Shown here: one piece after another, positions 1 to 7,352 of the stretch | Layout: the number at the start of each line of letters is the position of its first letter | Position numbering within the stretch: the stretch's first letter is position 1 | Notes under the pieces: model-generated | What the model saw: the letters and a program-made list of their open reading frames with translations, nothing else | What the model was told of the DNA's origin: nothing | The model's database searches: none | From: S012-109 sp964425105 | GTDB lineage: Bacteria; Pseudomonadota; Gammaproteobacteria; SZUA-140 | Assembly: GCA_964425105.1 (NCBI GenBank) | Contig: CAYRLE010000013.1 | Location: forward strand, 1 to 43,458 | Direction of reading: 5' to 3' | DNA length: 43,458 nucleotides | Position numbers and translations under genes: made by a program

Positions 1-36
1 ATGGGTGATGGGTGCGGATGCCCTCACCCCCTTTTC

Positions 37-77
37 TCTTGTATCTTGTATCTTGTATCTTGTATCTTTTATCTTTT
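37..77. repeat. TCTTGTA heptamer tract
   Basis: Four perfect tandem copies of the 7-mer TCTTGTA run from 37 to 64. A fifth, degenerate copy (TCTTTTA) follows and overlaps the mazG stop codon at 69-71, with further pyrimidine-rich sequence beyond. A looser version of the same motif recurs at about 23898-23930. The unit is too short, and lacks spacers, to be CRISPR. Confidence 0.8.
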
Positions 78-887
78 CTTACTCTTTTCTCTTATTTTTT
101 TCTCCGCCCCTTTCGCCTCCTCCCACAAAAGCTCCAGCTGCTCGGGAGGACACTGCTCCATGGCCTGGCCCCCGGCCGCCAGTTGCTGCTCCATATAGCG
201 GAAACGGCTCTCGAAACGCTGGTTGGCACGGCGCAGGGCGCTTTCCGGGTCGATCCCGCTGTGGCGGGCGAGGTTGCTCACCGCCAGCAGCAGGTCGCCG
301 ATTTCGTGTTCCAGGCGTTGGGGCGTCCCATCGCCGCCCAACTCTGCACGCACCTCCTCCAACTCCTCCTCCACCTTCGCCAGCACCTGAGAAAGCTCGC
401 GCCAGTCGAAGCCGATTCGCGCCGCGCGGCGCTGCAGCTTGACGGCGCGACTCAGGGCAGGAAGCGCCAGAGGCACGCCGGCCAGAGCCCCCGTTGCCAT
501 ACCGGCGGCGCGGGCCTGACGCTCGGATTGCTTGTGCATCTCCCAGGCACGGGTCTGGGCCGCGGCCGAATCGATGCGCTCTTCGCCAAAGACATGGGGA
601 TGACGCCGCACCAGTTTGTCAGCAATGGCCGTTGCCACGGCGGGAAAATCGGCCCAGCCCTGCTCGCTGGCGATCTGGCTGTAGAACACCACCTGAAACA
701 GCAGATCACCCAATTCATCGCAGATGTCCTGCCGCTCGCCCCGTTCTACGGCATCCACCACCTCGTAGGCCTCTTCCAGGGTATGGGGGAGCAGACTCTC
801 CAGGGTCTGCTCCCGGTCCCAGGGACAACCACGCTCTGGGTCACGCAACATGGTCATGATATTCAACAGGCGCTGTAATGGATCCAT
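69..887 (-). CDS. mazG: nucleoside triphosphate pyrophosphohydrolase MazG
   Basis: This 272-residue protein is close to the usual MazG length of about 263. MazG hydrolyses NTPs and dNTPs to the monophosphate and pyrophosphate in the cytosol, cleaning nucleotide pools and in E. coli influencing ppGpp levels. Two tandem MazG helical repeats are visible. The first carries the metal-binding acidic pattern near residues 38-61 (paired Glu, then ELGD). The second is at about 170-210 and ends in an EIGDLL motif. The N-terminal CPWDREQT segment is typical of the family. The last residues are a Lys/Glu-rich tail encoded by pyrimidine-rich DNA that runs into the heptamer tract, so the C-terminus may be recently altered. 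The gene starts 3 bp after the DUF2835 gene and is probably cotranscribed with it. Confidence 0.96.
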   Translation of the reverse strand: MDPLQRLLNIMTMLRDPERGCPWDREQTLESLLPHTLEEAYEVVDAVERGERQDICDELGDLLFQVVFYSQIASEQGWADFPAVATAIADKLVRRHPHVFGEERIDSAAAQTRAWEMHKQSERQARAAGMATGALAGVPLALPALSRAVKLQRRAARIGFDWRELSQVLAKVEEELEEVRAELGGDGTPQRLEHEIGDLLLAVSNLARHSGIDPESALRRANQRFESRFRYMEQQLAAGGQAMEQCPPEQLELLWEEAKGAEKKIREKSKKR

Positions 888-890
888 GGT

Positions 891-1133
891 TCAACCCTTT
901 CCTGCTTGCCGCTCGATGGCAAGAAAGCGGTTGTTTTCGTCATAGCGCAAGACGAAAACACCCTGGATGCCATCATGAGTGAGAAACGGCTGCAGGATGC
1001 CGGCGGGGAATTTCACCGTTCTGCCGTCGCTGCTCCTGGCCACGATGAAACGCGCCGATCCCCGGTAGTAGCGCAGATACTGCTCGCTGCTGATATTGAG
1101 GGAGAAAACGATGTCCGTCGCAAGAGGTGGCAT
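891..1133 (-). CDS. DUF2835 family small protein
   Basis: An 80-residue protein. The pattern FSLNIS.EQYLRYYRG, then RTVKFPAGILQPF, then G.FVLRYD matches the small DUF2835 proteins of gammaproteobacteria, whose function is unknown. The frame is open upstream to a TTG at 1151. I chose the ATG at 1133 because the family homology begins just after it. It lies directly upstream of mazG with a 3-bp gap, so the two form a likely transcription unit. No signal peptide or membrane segment is seen. Confidence 0.82.
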   Translation of the reverse strand: MPPLATDIVFSLNISSEQYLRYYRGSARFIVARSSDGRTVKFPAGILQPFLTHDGIQGVFVLRYDENNRFLAIERQAGKG

Positions 1134-1167
1134 GATCCGCCCATCATACAAAAAAGCGACGCAGCGA

Positions 1168-1608
1168 TCACTTGCCGCAGCCGAGTATTTTTTCGATCAC
1201 CGCCAGTGGCACCACTGCCCCCCTGCCGATCCCTTCGCAACGACGCGCCTCACGGCGCCAGCCCTTGGAACTGGCAACCACCTCCGGCCAGAAGGGATAG
1301 CTTGCGCACTGCGCCGGACGTACCGGATAGATACGACAGGCTCCTTCATCGTCGAGAAAGACACAAGCGTCGTTTTCATCCGACTGCAGGACCAAGCCAT
1401 CCTCAGGCAACAGCAGCAGATAACGACGGCGGAACCAGCGCCAACTCAGCCCCAGATGCTTGCAGATACGTTGCGCCTCCTCGGCTTCCAGAAAGACATG
1501 ATAATCATCCCCTCCATGGCAACAGGCGCCGCATGCCGTGCATTCGAAATGCAGTACTTGGCGACGGTAAAATGGCTGCCGATAATGCGGCGTTTTACCC
1601 TTGCTCAT
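1168..1608 (-). CDS. YkgJ-type cysteine-cluster protein
   Basis: A 146-residue protein with the CxxCxxCC signature at Cys23, 26, 29 and 30. Further cysteines follow in the CVFLDDEG.CRIYPVRPAQC block and near the C-terminus. This is the pattern of the zinc- or iron-chelating YkgJ/UPF0153 family (PF03692). The members bind metal through these cysteines, but their cellular role is not settled. No membrane segment is seen, so it is probably cytosolic. It is the first gene of a minus-strand run ending in mazG, with only 34 bp to the next gene. Metal binding is inferred from the family. Confidence 0.85.
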   Translation of the reverse strand: MSKGKTPHYRQPFYRRQVLHFECTACGACCHGGDDYHVFLEAEEAQRICKHLGLSWRWFRRRYLLLLPEDGLVLQSDENDACVFLDDEGACRIYPVRPAQCASYPFWPEVVASSKGWRREARRCEGIGRGAVVPLAVIEKILGCGK

Positions 1609-1711
1609 TGCTGCTCCTTTTTCTGTTTCCCCTGCGTATAAAGACTTTTTTCAGCATGTTTCATACCATAACAAATTGTTTGCGCTTTACGAATGACACT
1701 GATATCCTGCC

Positions 1712-1739
1712 TTGACCGTCGAACCAAGCTATATATAAC
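1712..1739 (+). promoter_or_regulatory. putative sigma-70 promoter of the HU-like gene
   Basis: A -35 box TTGACC (1712-1717) and a -10 box TATAAC (1734-1739) are separated by 16 bp, about 43 bp before the ATG. The surrounding AT-rich DNA stands out against GC-rich neighbours. A strong Shine-Dalgarno AGGAG follows at 1771-1775. Confidence 0.55.
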
Positions 1740-1781
1740 GGTTTTTCACCCATACCAAAGTTCAATAGCGAGGAGAAACAC

Positions 1782-2255
1782 ATGGCTGTTAAAAAGAAAG
1801 CTGCCGCCAAAAAGAAGACAGTTAAGAAAACAGTGAAGAAAAAAACCGCCGCAAAAAAAACCACTGCCAAAAGAACCACCGCAAAAAAGAGCAGTGCAAA
1901 AAGAACCGCCAAAAAGGCTGCCACCAAACCCACCAAGCGCATCAGGGCAATCAAGGAACCCATGACCCGCTCCGCGCTTCTCACCCACCTTTCCGAAAGC
2001 ACCGGCCTCACCAAGAAACAGGTGAATGCTGTCTTTGATGAACTCAAGAACGTCATCGAAGGGCATCTCAAGAATGGCGCCGCACAGGTATTCAACCTCC
2101 ACGGCCTGCTCAAGATCAAAGTTCAGCGCAAGCCCGCCACCCGGGCACGCAAGGGTATCAATCCCTTCACCGGAGAAGAAATGGTCTTCAAGGCGAAGCC
2201 CGCCCGCAATGTCGTTAAGATCCAGGCCCTCAAGGGTCTGAAAGACATGGTCTGA
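1782..2255 (+). CDS. HU-family DNA-binding protein with histone H1-like lysine/alanine tail
   Basis: A 157-residue protein in two parts. Residues 1 to about 55 are almost entirely Lys, Ala, Thr and Arg in KKTxKK/AKK-type repeats, like eukaryotic H1 tails or AlgP-type bacterial proteins. Residues from about 60 to 157 form an HU/IHF fold: the TRSALLTHLSESTGLTKKQ helices, then the GINPFTGEEM arm region and a basic KIQALKGLKD end. HU proteins bend and compact DNA. The basic tail probably adds non-specific DNA affinity. The gene has its own good promoter and AGGAG site and a strong terminator, which suggests high monocistronic expression. A normal HU is about 90 residues, so the tail is a true extension. 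The DNA of the tail is A-rich, unlike its neighbours. Confidence 0.9.
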   Translation: MAVKKKAAAKKKTVKKTVKKKTAAKKTTAKRTTAKKSSAKRTAKKAATKPTKRIRAIKEPMTRSALLTHLSESTGLTKKQVNAVFDELKNVIEGHLKNGAAQVFNLHGLLKIKVQRKPATRARKGINPFTGEEMVFKAKPARNVVKIQALKGLKDMV

Positions 2256-2266
2256 GGCCGCTGCCC

Positions 2267-2302
2267 GGCAGCGGTGTGAGATGTACACCGCTGCCTTTTC
2301 TT
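2267..2302 (+). terminator. rho-independent terminator of the HU-like gene
   Basis: An 11-bp perfect stem GGCAGCGGTGT / ACACCGCTGCC (2267-2277 and 2285-2295) with a 7-nt loop is followed at once by TTTTCTT. It lies 12 bp after the stop codon. Confidence 0.88.
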
Positions 2303-2399
2303 CCCTCCCCCTCAGTCCCCGGAGATGGCAATGCCCCGCTGATCTCTGTCACCTGCCATCTCTCAGGCAACTGGCATGGAACTTTCATAGACTTCTGAC

Positions 2400-4376
2400 A
2401 TGAATTTCCTGCCGCTATTTCTATTACTGTTTTCCTGTACAACGCTGGCGGAGGCGGCAGACAACTCCCGCCTCACCTCCCGGCAACAGAATTTCCTGGC
2501 CGCCGAACAGGCCCTCCACGAGGGCGCCCTCAAACGCTATCGCCAGCTGCGTGAGAAACTGGGTGACTATCCGCTCATCCCTTACCTGGAATACCAGCAG
2601 CTGCGCCGACGGCTGACACAGGCCTCGCCCACCGAGATCGAGGCCTTTCTGGAACGCTACAACGCCTCCCCTCTGGCGACCCGCCTGCGACAGGCCTGGA
2701 TACGGGCCCTGGCCAGATCGCAGCGCTGGCAGGCACTGATCGCCGCCTATCGCCCCACCCGGGACGTCGCACTGCAGTGCCATTATCGCCGCGCCCTCTA
2801 TGAAAGCGGCGCCCGCCAGGCGGCCCTGGCGGATCTGCAACAACTCTGGCTGAGCGGCCATTCCCAGCCCCGCGCCTGTGACCCGCTGTTTGCCGCCTGG
2901 CACGAAAGCGGCGCCATCAACAGCCAACTGGCCTGGCAGCGATTCACCCTGGCAATGGCCAACAATCAGCTGCGCCTGGCCCGCTACCTGAGGCGTTTTC
3001 TGCCCGCTAGCGAGCGCCCCTGGGCAGATCTGTGGATCAGTGTCCATCGCCAGCCCGGCCTCATCGAGGTGGCGGCGCGCTTCTCCCGCTACCACCCCCT
3101 GCGCAACACCATCCTGCTGCACGGCATCAAACGCATGGCGGACAAGGATCCGCAACGCGCCCTGAAGATCTGGGAGCAGGACATCAAACCCTACTACCCC
3201 TTCACAGAGCGGGAAACTGCCACAACGGAACGCCGCCTGGCCATGGCGCTGGCAGTGCGCGGCTATCCCGAGGCGCTGGCGCGGCTGGCCGAAATCGATG
3301 AACAGGATACGGATCGCTCCCTCCGGGAATGGCGCATCCGCGCGGCGCTGAGCCAGCGCAACTGGTACGCCGTGCTGGCCTGGATTTATCAGCTGGATGA
3401 AAAGCAGCAGCAGAGTACGCGCTGGCAGTACTGGCAGGGCCGCGCCCTGGAAGCCCTCCAGCAGCGCCGCCAAGCCGAGGACATCTATCTGTCTCTGGCC
3501 GGACGGCGCAGCTATTACGGACTGCTGGCAGCCGACCGCCTCGACCTACCTTACCGTCTCGGCGAGCAGCCGTTGCAAACAAAACGCCGTGACAACGCAA
3601 GCATGGAGGAATACCCCGGCATCGTGCGCGCCCGGGAATTGCTGGCCCTGGGCAGGATCGTCGCCGCCCGCCGCGAATGGTATTACGCCACCCGGGACAT
3701 GGCAGAGTGGCAGCTGCAAGATGCCGCCCGCCTGGCCCATGAATGGGGCTGGCACGACCGCGCCATCACCACCATGGCGCGCACCCGCCATCGCGACGAC
3801 CTGGCCCTGCGCTTCCCCCTGGCGCATCGCCAACAGATCATGGCCCAGGCCGCCGCCAATGGCATCGAAGCCGCCTATGCCTTCGCCATCATCCGTCAGG
3901 AAAGCGCCTTCACCCCTGATGCCCGTTCCCCGGCCGGCGCCCTGGGGCTGATGCAGATCCTGCCCCGTACCGCACGGCACATCGCCACCCGCCTGGGCAT
4001 CCCTTTTGCCCAGCGCAGAGAACTGCTCGACATAGATACCAACCTGCAATTGGGAATGGCCTATTTGGGACAGGTGATGCGGCGCTTCAACGGCCACCCC
4101 ATGCTGGCCGCGGCAGCCTACAATGCCGGTCAGTACCGGGTGGACAAATGGATCCGCCGCGACCATATCACAGCGGCGGACATCTGGCTGGAAACCATTC
4201 CCGTCGCCGAAACCCGCAACTACGTGCGCAATGTGCTGCTGTTCACCGCCATCTACCAACAGCGCCTGGGCCAACGGCCGCGCCCCCTTCACGAGCAGCT
4301 ACCGCCCGTCACCCCGCCTGGCATGATCCTGGCGGAAACAGAGGAAGGGCAACTGCCGTCTTCAGGCGCTCACTGA
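2400..4376 (+). CDS. slt: soluble lytic murein transglycosylase
   Basis: A 658-residue periplasmic enzyme, near the size of E. coli Slt70 (645). It cleaves the MurNAc-GlcNAc bond of peptidoglycan with formation of 1,6-anhydroMurNAc. A signal peptide covers about residues 1-20 (hydrophobic core, then AEAA). A long superhelical region rich in Arg, Ala and Leu makes up the U/L domains to about 450. The C-terminal SLT domain has the catalytic Glu at about residue 501 in RQESAF, followed by GALGLMQILP and AAYNAG. The ATG at 2400 starts the signal peptide, though no strong ribosome site precedes it. Its 3' end overlaps the convergent DksA-like gene by 7 bp, so the two transcripts must collide or overlap. 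Confidence 0.95.
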   Translation: MNFLPLFLLLFSCTTLAEAADNSRLTSRQQNFLAAEQALHEGALKRYRQLREKLGDYPLIPYLEYQQLRRRLTQASPTEIEAFLERYNASPLATRLRQAWIRALARSQRWQALIAAYRPTRDVALQCHYRRALYESGARQAALADLQQLWLSGHSQPRACDPLFAAWHESGAINSQLAWQRFTLAMANNQLRLARYLRRFLPASERPWADLWISVHRQPGLIEVAARFSRYHPLRNTILLHGIKRMADKDPQRALKIWEQDIKPYYPFTERETATTERRLAMALAVRGYPEALARLAEIDEQDTDRSLREWRIRAALSQRNWYAVLAWIYQLDEKQQQSTRWQYWQGRALEALQQRRQAEDIYLSLAGRRSYYGLLAADRLDLPYRLGEQPLQTKRRDNASMEEYPGIVRARELLALGRIVAARREWYYATRDMAEWQLQDAARLAHEWGWHDRAITTMARTRHRDDLALRFPLAHRQQIMAQAAANGIEAAYAFAIIRQESAFTPDARSPAGALGLMQILPRTARHIATRLGIPFAQRRELLDIDTNLQLGMAYLGQVMRRFNGHPMLAAAAYNAGQYRVDKWIRRDHITAADIWLETIPVAETRNYVRNVLLFTAIYQQRLGQRPRPLHEQLPPVTPPGMILAETEEGQLPSSGAH

Positions 4377-4714
4377 AGACGCGAGTCCCCCTCGGCACAG
4401 GCGAGACAGCGGTCCGTATAAGGCATCGCTGCCAGGCGCTCTACGGAGATGGCGGCTCCACACTGGGAACAGATGTCATATTCATTTCTCGCCATGCGCG
4501 CCAGCGCCTCCTCGATCTGGTCCAGTTCCTCGCGGGCCGCCTTGTCCAGGACATCGAGCACCTCGCTGTTTTCCAGTTCGATGGCCTGTTCCTCGAAATC
4601 CTTCTCCAACGGCCTGCCAGCATGCCCGGCATCTTCGCTAATGGCCTGCAGGCGGCTCAACAGTTCTTCTTTACGGCGCAACAGGCGCGCCCGGATCTCT
4701 TCCAGCTGCTTCAT
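4370..4714 (-). CDS. short DksA/TraR-family protein with C4 zinc finger
   Basis: A 114-residue protein, shorter than DksA (about 151). A predicted coiled coil covers residues 1-70. The four-Cys zinc finger is intact: Cys82-x2-Cys85, 17 residues, then Cys103-x2-Cys106. A D-x-x-D-x-A sequence at residues 54-59 matches the acidic coiled-coil tip through which DksA acts in the RNA polymerase secondary channel. It therefore could modulate transcription initiation alone or with ppGpp, but this is an inference. It is more likely a DksA paralogue than the main DksA, given its length. A GGGAG/AGG site precedes the ATG. Its end overlaps slt by 7 bp. Confidence 0.85.
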   Translation of the reverse strand: MKQLEEIRARLLRRKEELLSRLQAISEDAGHAGRPLEKDFEEQAIELENSEVLDVLDKAAREELDQIEEALARMARNEYDICSQCGAAISVERLAAMPYTDRCLACAEGDSRLQ

Positions 4715-4717
4715 GTC

Positions 4718-4900
4718 CTATGTCTCCCATGCAATGCTCATGACGGCGCCCTGTGGCAATGCGCAGGCGTTCCAGCCCGTCGTGGGCAAAGGCTTCGTGA
4801 TGCCATGGCTCATGACTGAGTGTCCCGCCACCTGCGCCATGGCCTGCGGTGCCAGCAGCGTGCGGTAACAGAACAGGCGCTGACGAAAACGACGGCTCAT
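4718..4900 (-). CDS. uncertain small ORF upstream of the DksA-like gene
   Basis: A possible 60-codon ORF fills the 224-bp gap between the DUF423 and DksA-like genes. Its first half (MSRRFRQRLFCYRTLLAPQA) has GC-rich third positions as in real genes here. From about 4810 the coding-like pattern seems to move to another frame, which reads HEPWHHEAFAHDG and is rich in His. No family was recognised and the ribosome site is weak. It may be a genuine small gene, a frameshifted remnant, or chance. Confidence 0.22.
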   Translation of the reverse strand: MSRRFRQRLFCYRTLLAPQAMAQVAGHSVMSHGITKPLPTTGWNACALPQGAVMSIAWET

Positions 4901-4938
4901 TGCTCGCAGATCATCTTACGAGTCCCGCCAGGCCATCC

Positions 4939-5319
4939 TCAGCCACGCAGCACCCCCGCTGCCAGCAACAGCCAGGCGGCGATGAAGGCCAGGCCGCCCA
5001 GCGGGGTCACCGCGCCCAGCCAGCCGATGCCGCTGAGACTGAGAAGATAGAGCGAGCCGGAAAACAGCACCACCCCGGCAATCATGCTCCAGCCTGCCCA
5101 GCGCAGCAGGCGCTGTCCGGGCAGACGCTCCAGGGTCAGGGCCACAGCCAGCAGCCCCAGGGCGTGCAGAAAATGGTACTGAACGGCAGTCTGATAGACC
5201 GCCTGGTGCTCGGGCGTTAGCACCCCGCGCAGGGCATGGGCGCCGAAGGCGCCGCAGACCACCGCCAGGGCGGCGAGCAAGGCCCCCATGACCAGAAACA
5301 TTCTTGCTGTCGCTGACAT
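4939..5319 (-). CDS. DUF423 family inner-membrane protein
   Basis: A 126-residue hydrophobic protein with four predicted membrane helices. The motif GAFGAHALRG near residues 23-32, then QYHFLHALGL and SGSLYLLSL, identifies the DUF423 (YgdD-like) family of small integral membrane proteins of unknown function. The start at 5319 gives the expected N-terminus. It is divergent from tamA, with about 245 bp between the starts. Confidence 0.9.
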   Translation of the reverse strand: MSATARMFLVMGALLAALAVVCGAFGAHALRGVLTPEHQAVYQTAVQYHFLHALGLLAVALTLERLPGQRLLRWAGWSMIAGVVLFSGSLYLLSLSGIGWLGAVTPLGGLAFIAAWLLLAAGVLRG

Positions 5320-5564
5320 CTTCAGCCTCCATATCGTCTATAACACGCGGCCGCCATCTGAAAGCCCCCCATCTCTCCGCCTTTCTTCCATTAAACGGGG
5401 AAGCACCTGCAACTGCAAGCGGTTGTGCCTTGCCCACCGTATCTGACTGTTCCGGGGCGCTTCTCTGCCGTGCTAATCTAACAGCATGGCTAGGCGGCGA
5501 TCACTGTTCACCCCCCCATTCAATGGCGACCCCGCGTGTCGTCCCTTTCCCTGCAGCAGATGGC

Positions 5565-7352
5565 ATGCTGCCACCACTAAGACATCGCTGCGCTAACTGC
5601 CGCTGGCGCCATGCCGCCTGGCTGCTGGCGCTGTGGCTGACGGCATTGTCCGCCGCCCAGGGAGACGGCCTGCGCGGCAAGGTAATCATCGATGGCATCG
5701 GCGGCAAGCTGGCGGCCAATGTGCGCGCCTTTCTCAGCATCGAACAGGAAAGGGACAACCCGCACCTCAGCAGGGCGCGCCTGCAGCGGCTCCACCACAA
5801 GGCCCGCGAGGAAATCCGTCGCGCCCTGCAGCCCTTCGGATACTACCGCCCCCATATCGAGGCGACACTGAACTGGCAGGGGACCGCCTGGCAGGCGCGC
5901 TACCGTATCGATCCCGGCGAGCCGCTACGCATCCGGCGCCTGCAACTCGACATCGTGGGCGAGGGTGCCAATGATCCGGGCCTGCAACGGCTTGTGAAGC
6001 ACTTCCCCCTGCAAGTGGGTGACGTGCTATTGCACGCCCGCTATGAGGCGGGCAAGAAGCACCTGCTGCAGCGGGCCCTGAACAGGGGTTATATCAAGGC
6101 CCGTTTCACCACCCACGAGATCCGCGTCTTCCCCGAGGAAAATGCCGCCGACATCCGCCTGGTGCTGGACAGCGGCATCCGCTTCCGCTTCGGCAAGGTC
6201 ATCTTCAGTGACACGGTCATCGACCCCCGCCTACTGGCCCGCTATTCCGATATCCGGGCGGGGGAGCCCTATTCTGCCGCCCGTCTGGTAGAGTTGCAAA
6301 ACACCCTGTTCAGCACCGATTATTTCTCGCGCGTGGAAATCACACCGCAGCTGGAGGCCGTGGTGGACCACCAGGTGCCCATTCACGTGGACCTGAAACC
6401 CAGCAAGCGCCACCGCTACAGCGCCGGCCTGGGTTATGGCACCGATACCGGACTGCGTGGCAGCCTGGGCTATACCAACCGCCGACTCAACCGCCGCGGC
6501 CACCGGCTGCGCAGCACCCTGCGCTTCTCGCAGCTGCAGAAAAGCCTGACGGCCAGTTACATCGTACCCTTCCGCAACCCGCGCCGCGACAAGTGGGAGT
6601 TTTCCGCCTCCCTGATCAATGATCAGCCGGATGAGGACAGAAAAGAGGACAGCTATATCCTGGGGGCCAGCCGCACCATCGCACACGGCAAATACTGGCT
6701 GGAAAGCCTCTATCTCAACTATCGCCGGGATTCCTTCAGGGTCGGCTCGAAGCGCGATGATACGCGCCTGCTGCTACCAGGGTTGAACCTGGAGCGGGTG
6801 CGCAGGCGGCAGGACGCTCAGCAGATTCCCTGGGGCTCCCGCCTCACCCTGAACCTGCACGGCGGCCATCGCAGCCTGCTCTCCAGCGTCACCCTCCTGC
6901 AACCTCAGTTGACAGCCAAATTCATCGTCCCGGCGCTCCTGAAAAAGGGCCGCCTGATACTGCGCGGCGAGGTCGCCGCCACCCTCATCGAAGGCTTCAC
7001 CGAACTGCCGCCCTCCCTGCGTTACTACGCCGGCGGCGACAACAGCGTGCGCGGCTACGGCTACCAGAGCCTGAGCCCCCGAAACGACGCCGGGGAGCGC
7101 ATCGGCGGGCGCCAGAAACTGGTGGGCAGCATCGAATATGATTACCGCTTTCGGCCCAAATGGAGCATTGCCGCCTTTCTGGACACCGGCAATGCCTTCG
7201 ACAAATGGGATGACTTCGACCTGGAACAGGGCGCCGGCATCGGCATCCGCTGGATCTCGCCGGTGGGCCCCCTGCGCATCGACCTGGCCGAAGCCATCAG
7301 CCAGCCGGGACGAAACTTCCGGCTCCATATCGTGTTCGGGCCCGAACTATGA
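5565..7352 (+). CDS. tamA: translocation and assembly module outer-membrane protein TamA
   Basis: A 595-residue Omp85-family protein (E. coli TamA has 577). TamA sits in the outer membrane and works with TamB in envelope assembly, including insertion of some autotransporters and lipid homeostasis. The frame is open from 5304, but that part overlaps the DUF423 start and is not protein-like. I chose the ATG at 5565 because it opens a signal peptide (basic start, then WLLALWLTALSAAQG); an ATG at 5523 is an alternative. POTRA-like repeats fill residues of about 35-270. The 16-strand barrel follows, with the hallmark GGDNSVRGYGYQSL loop-6 motif and a C-terminal strand ending in GPEL. The stop overlaps the tamB start (ATGA). 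Confidence 0.94.
   Translation: MLPPLRHRCANCRWRHAAWLLALWLTALSAAQGDGLRGKVIIDGIGGKLAANVRAFLSIEQERDNPHLSRARLQRLHHKAREEIRRALQPFGYYRPHIEATLNWQGTAWQARYRIDPGEPLRIRRLQLDIVGEGANDPGLQRLVKHFPLQVGDVLLHARYEAGKKHLLQRALNRGYIKARFTTHEIRVFPEENAADIRLVLDSGIRFRFGKVIFSDTVIDPRLLARYSDIRAGEPYSAARLVELQNTLFSTDYFSRVEITPQLEAVVDHQVPIHVDLKPSKRHRYSAGLGYGTDTGLRGSLGYTNRRLNRRGHRLRSTLRFSQLQKSLTASYIVPFRNPRRDKWEFSASLINDQPDEDRKEDSYILGASRTIAHGKYWLESLYLNYRRDSFRVGSKRDDTRLLLPGLNLERVRRRQDAQQIPWGSRLTLNLHGGHRSLLSSVTLLQPQLTAKFIVPALLKKGRLILRGEVAATLIEGFTELPPSLRYYAGGDNSVRGYGYQSLSPRNDAGERIGGRQKLVGSIEYDYRFRPKWSIAAFLDTGNAFDKWDDFDLEQGAGIGIRWISPVGPLRIDLAEAISQPGRNFRLHIVFGPEL

Noticed and set aside
5304..5564. N-terminal extension of tamA by 87 codons
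   Set aside because: It overlaps the DUF423 start on the other strand, has low coding character, and would bury the signal peptide.
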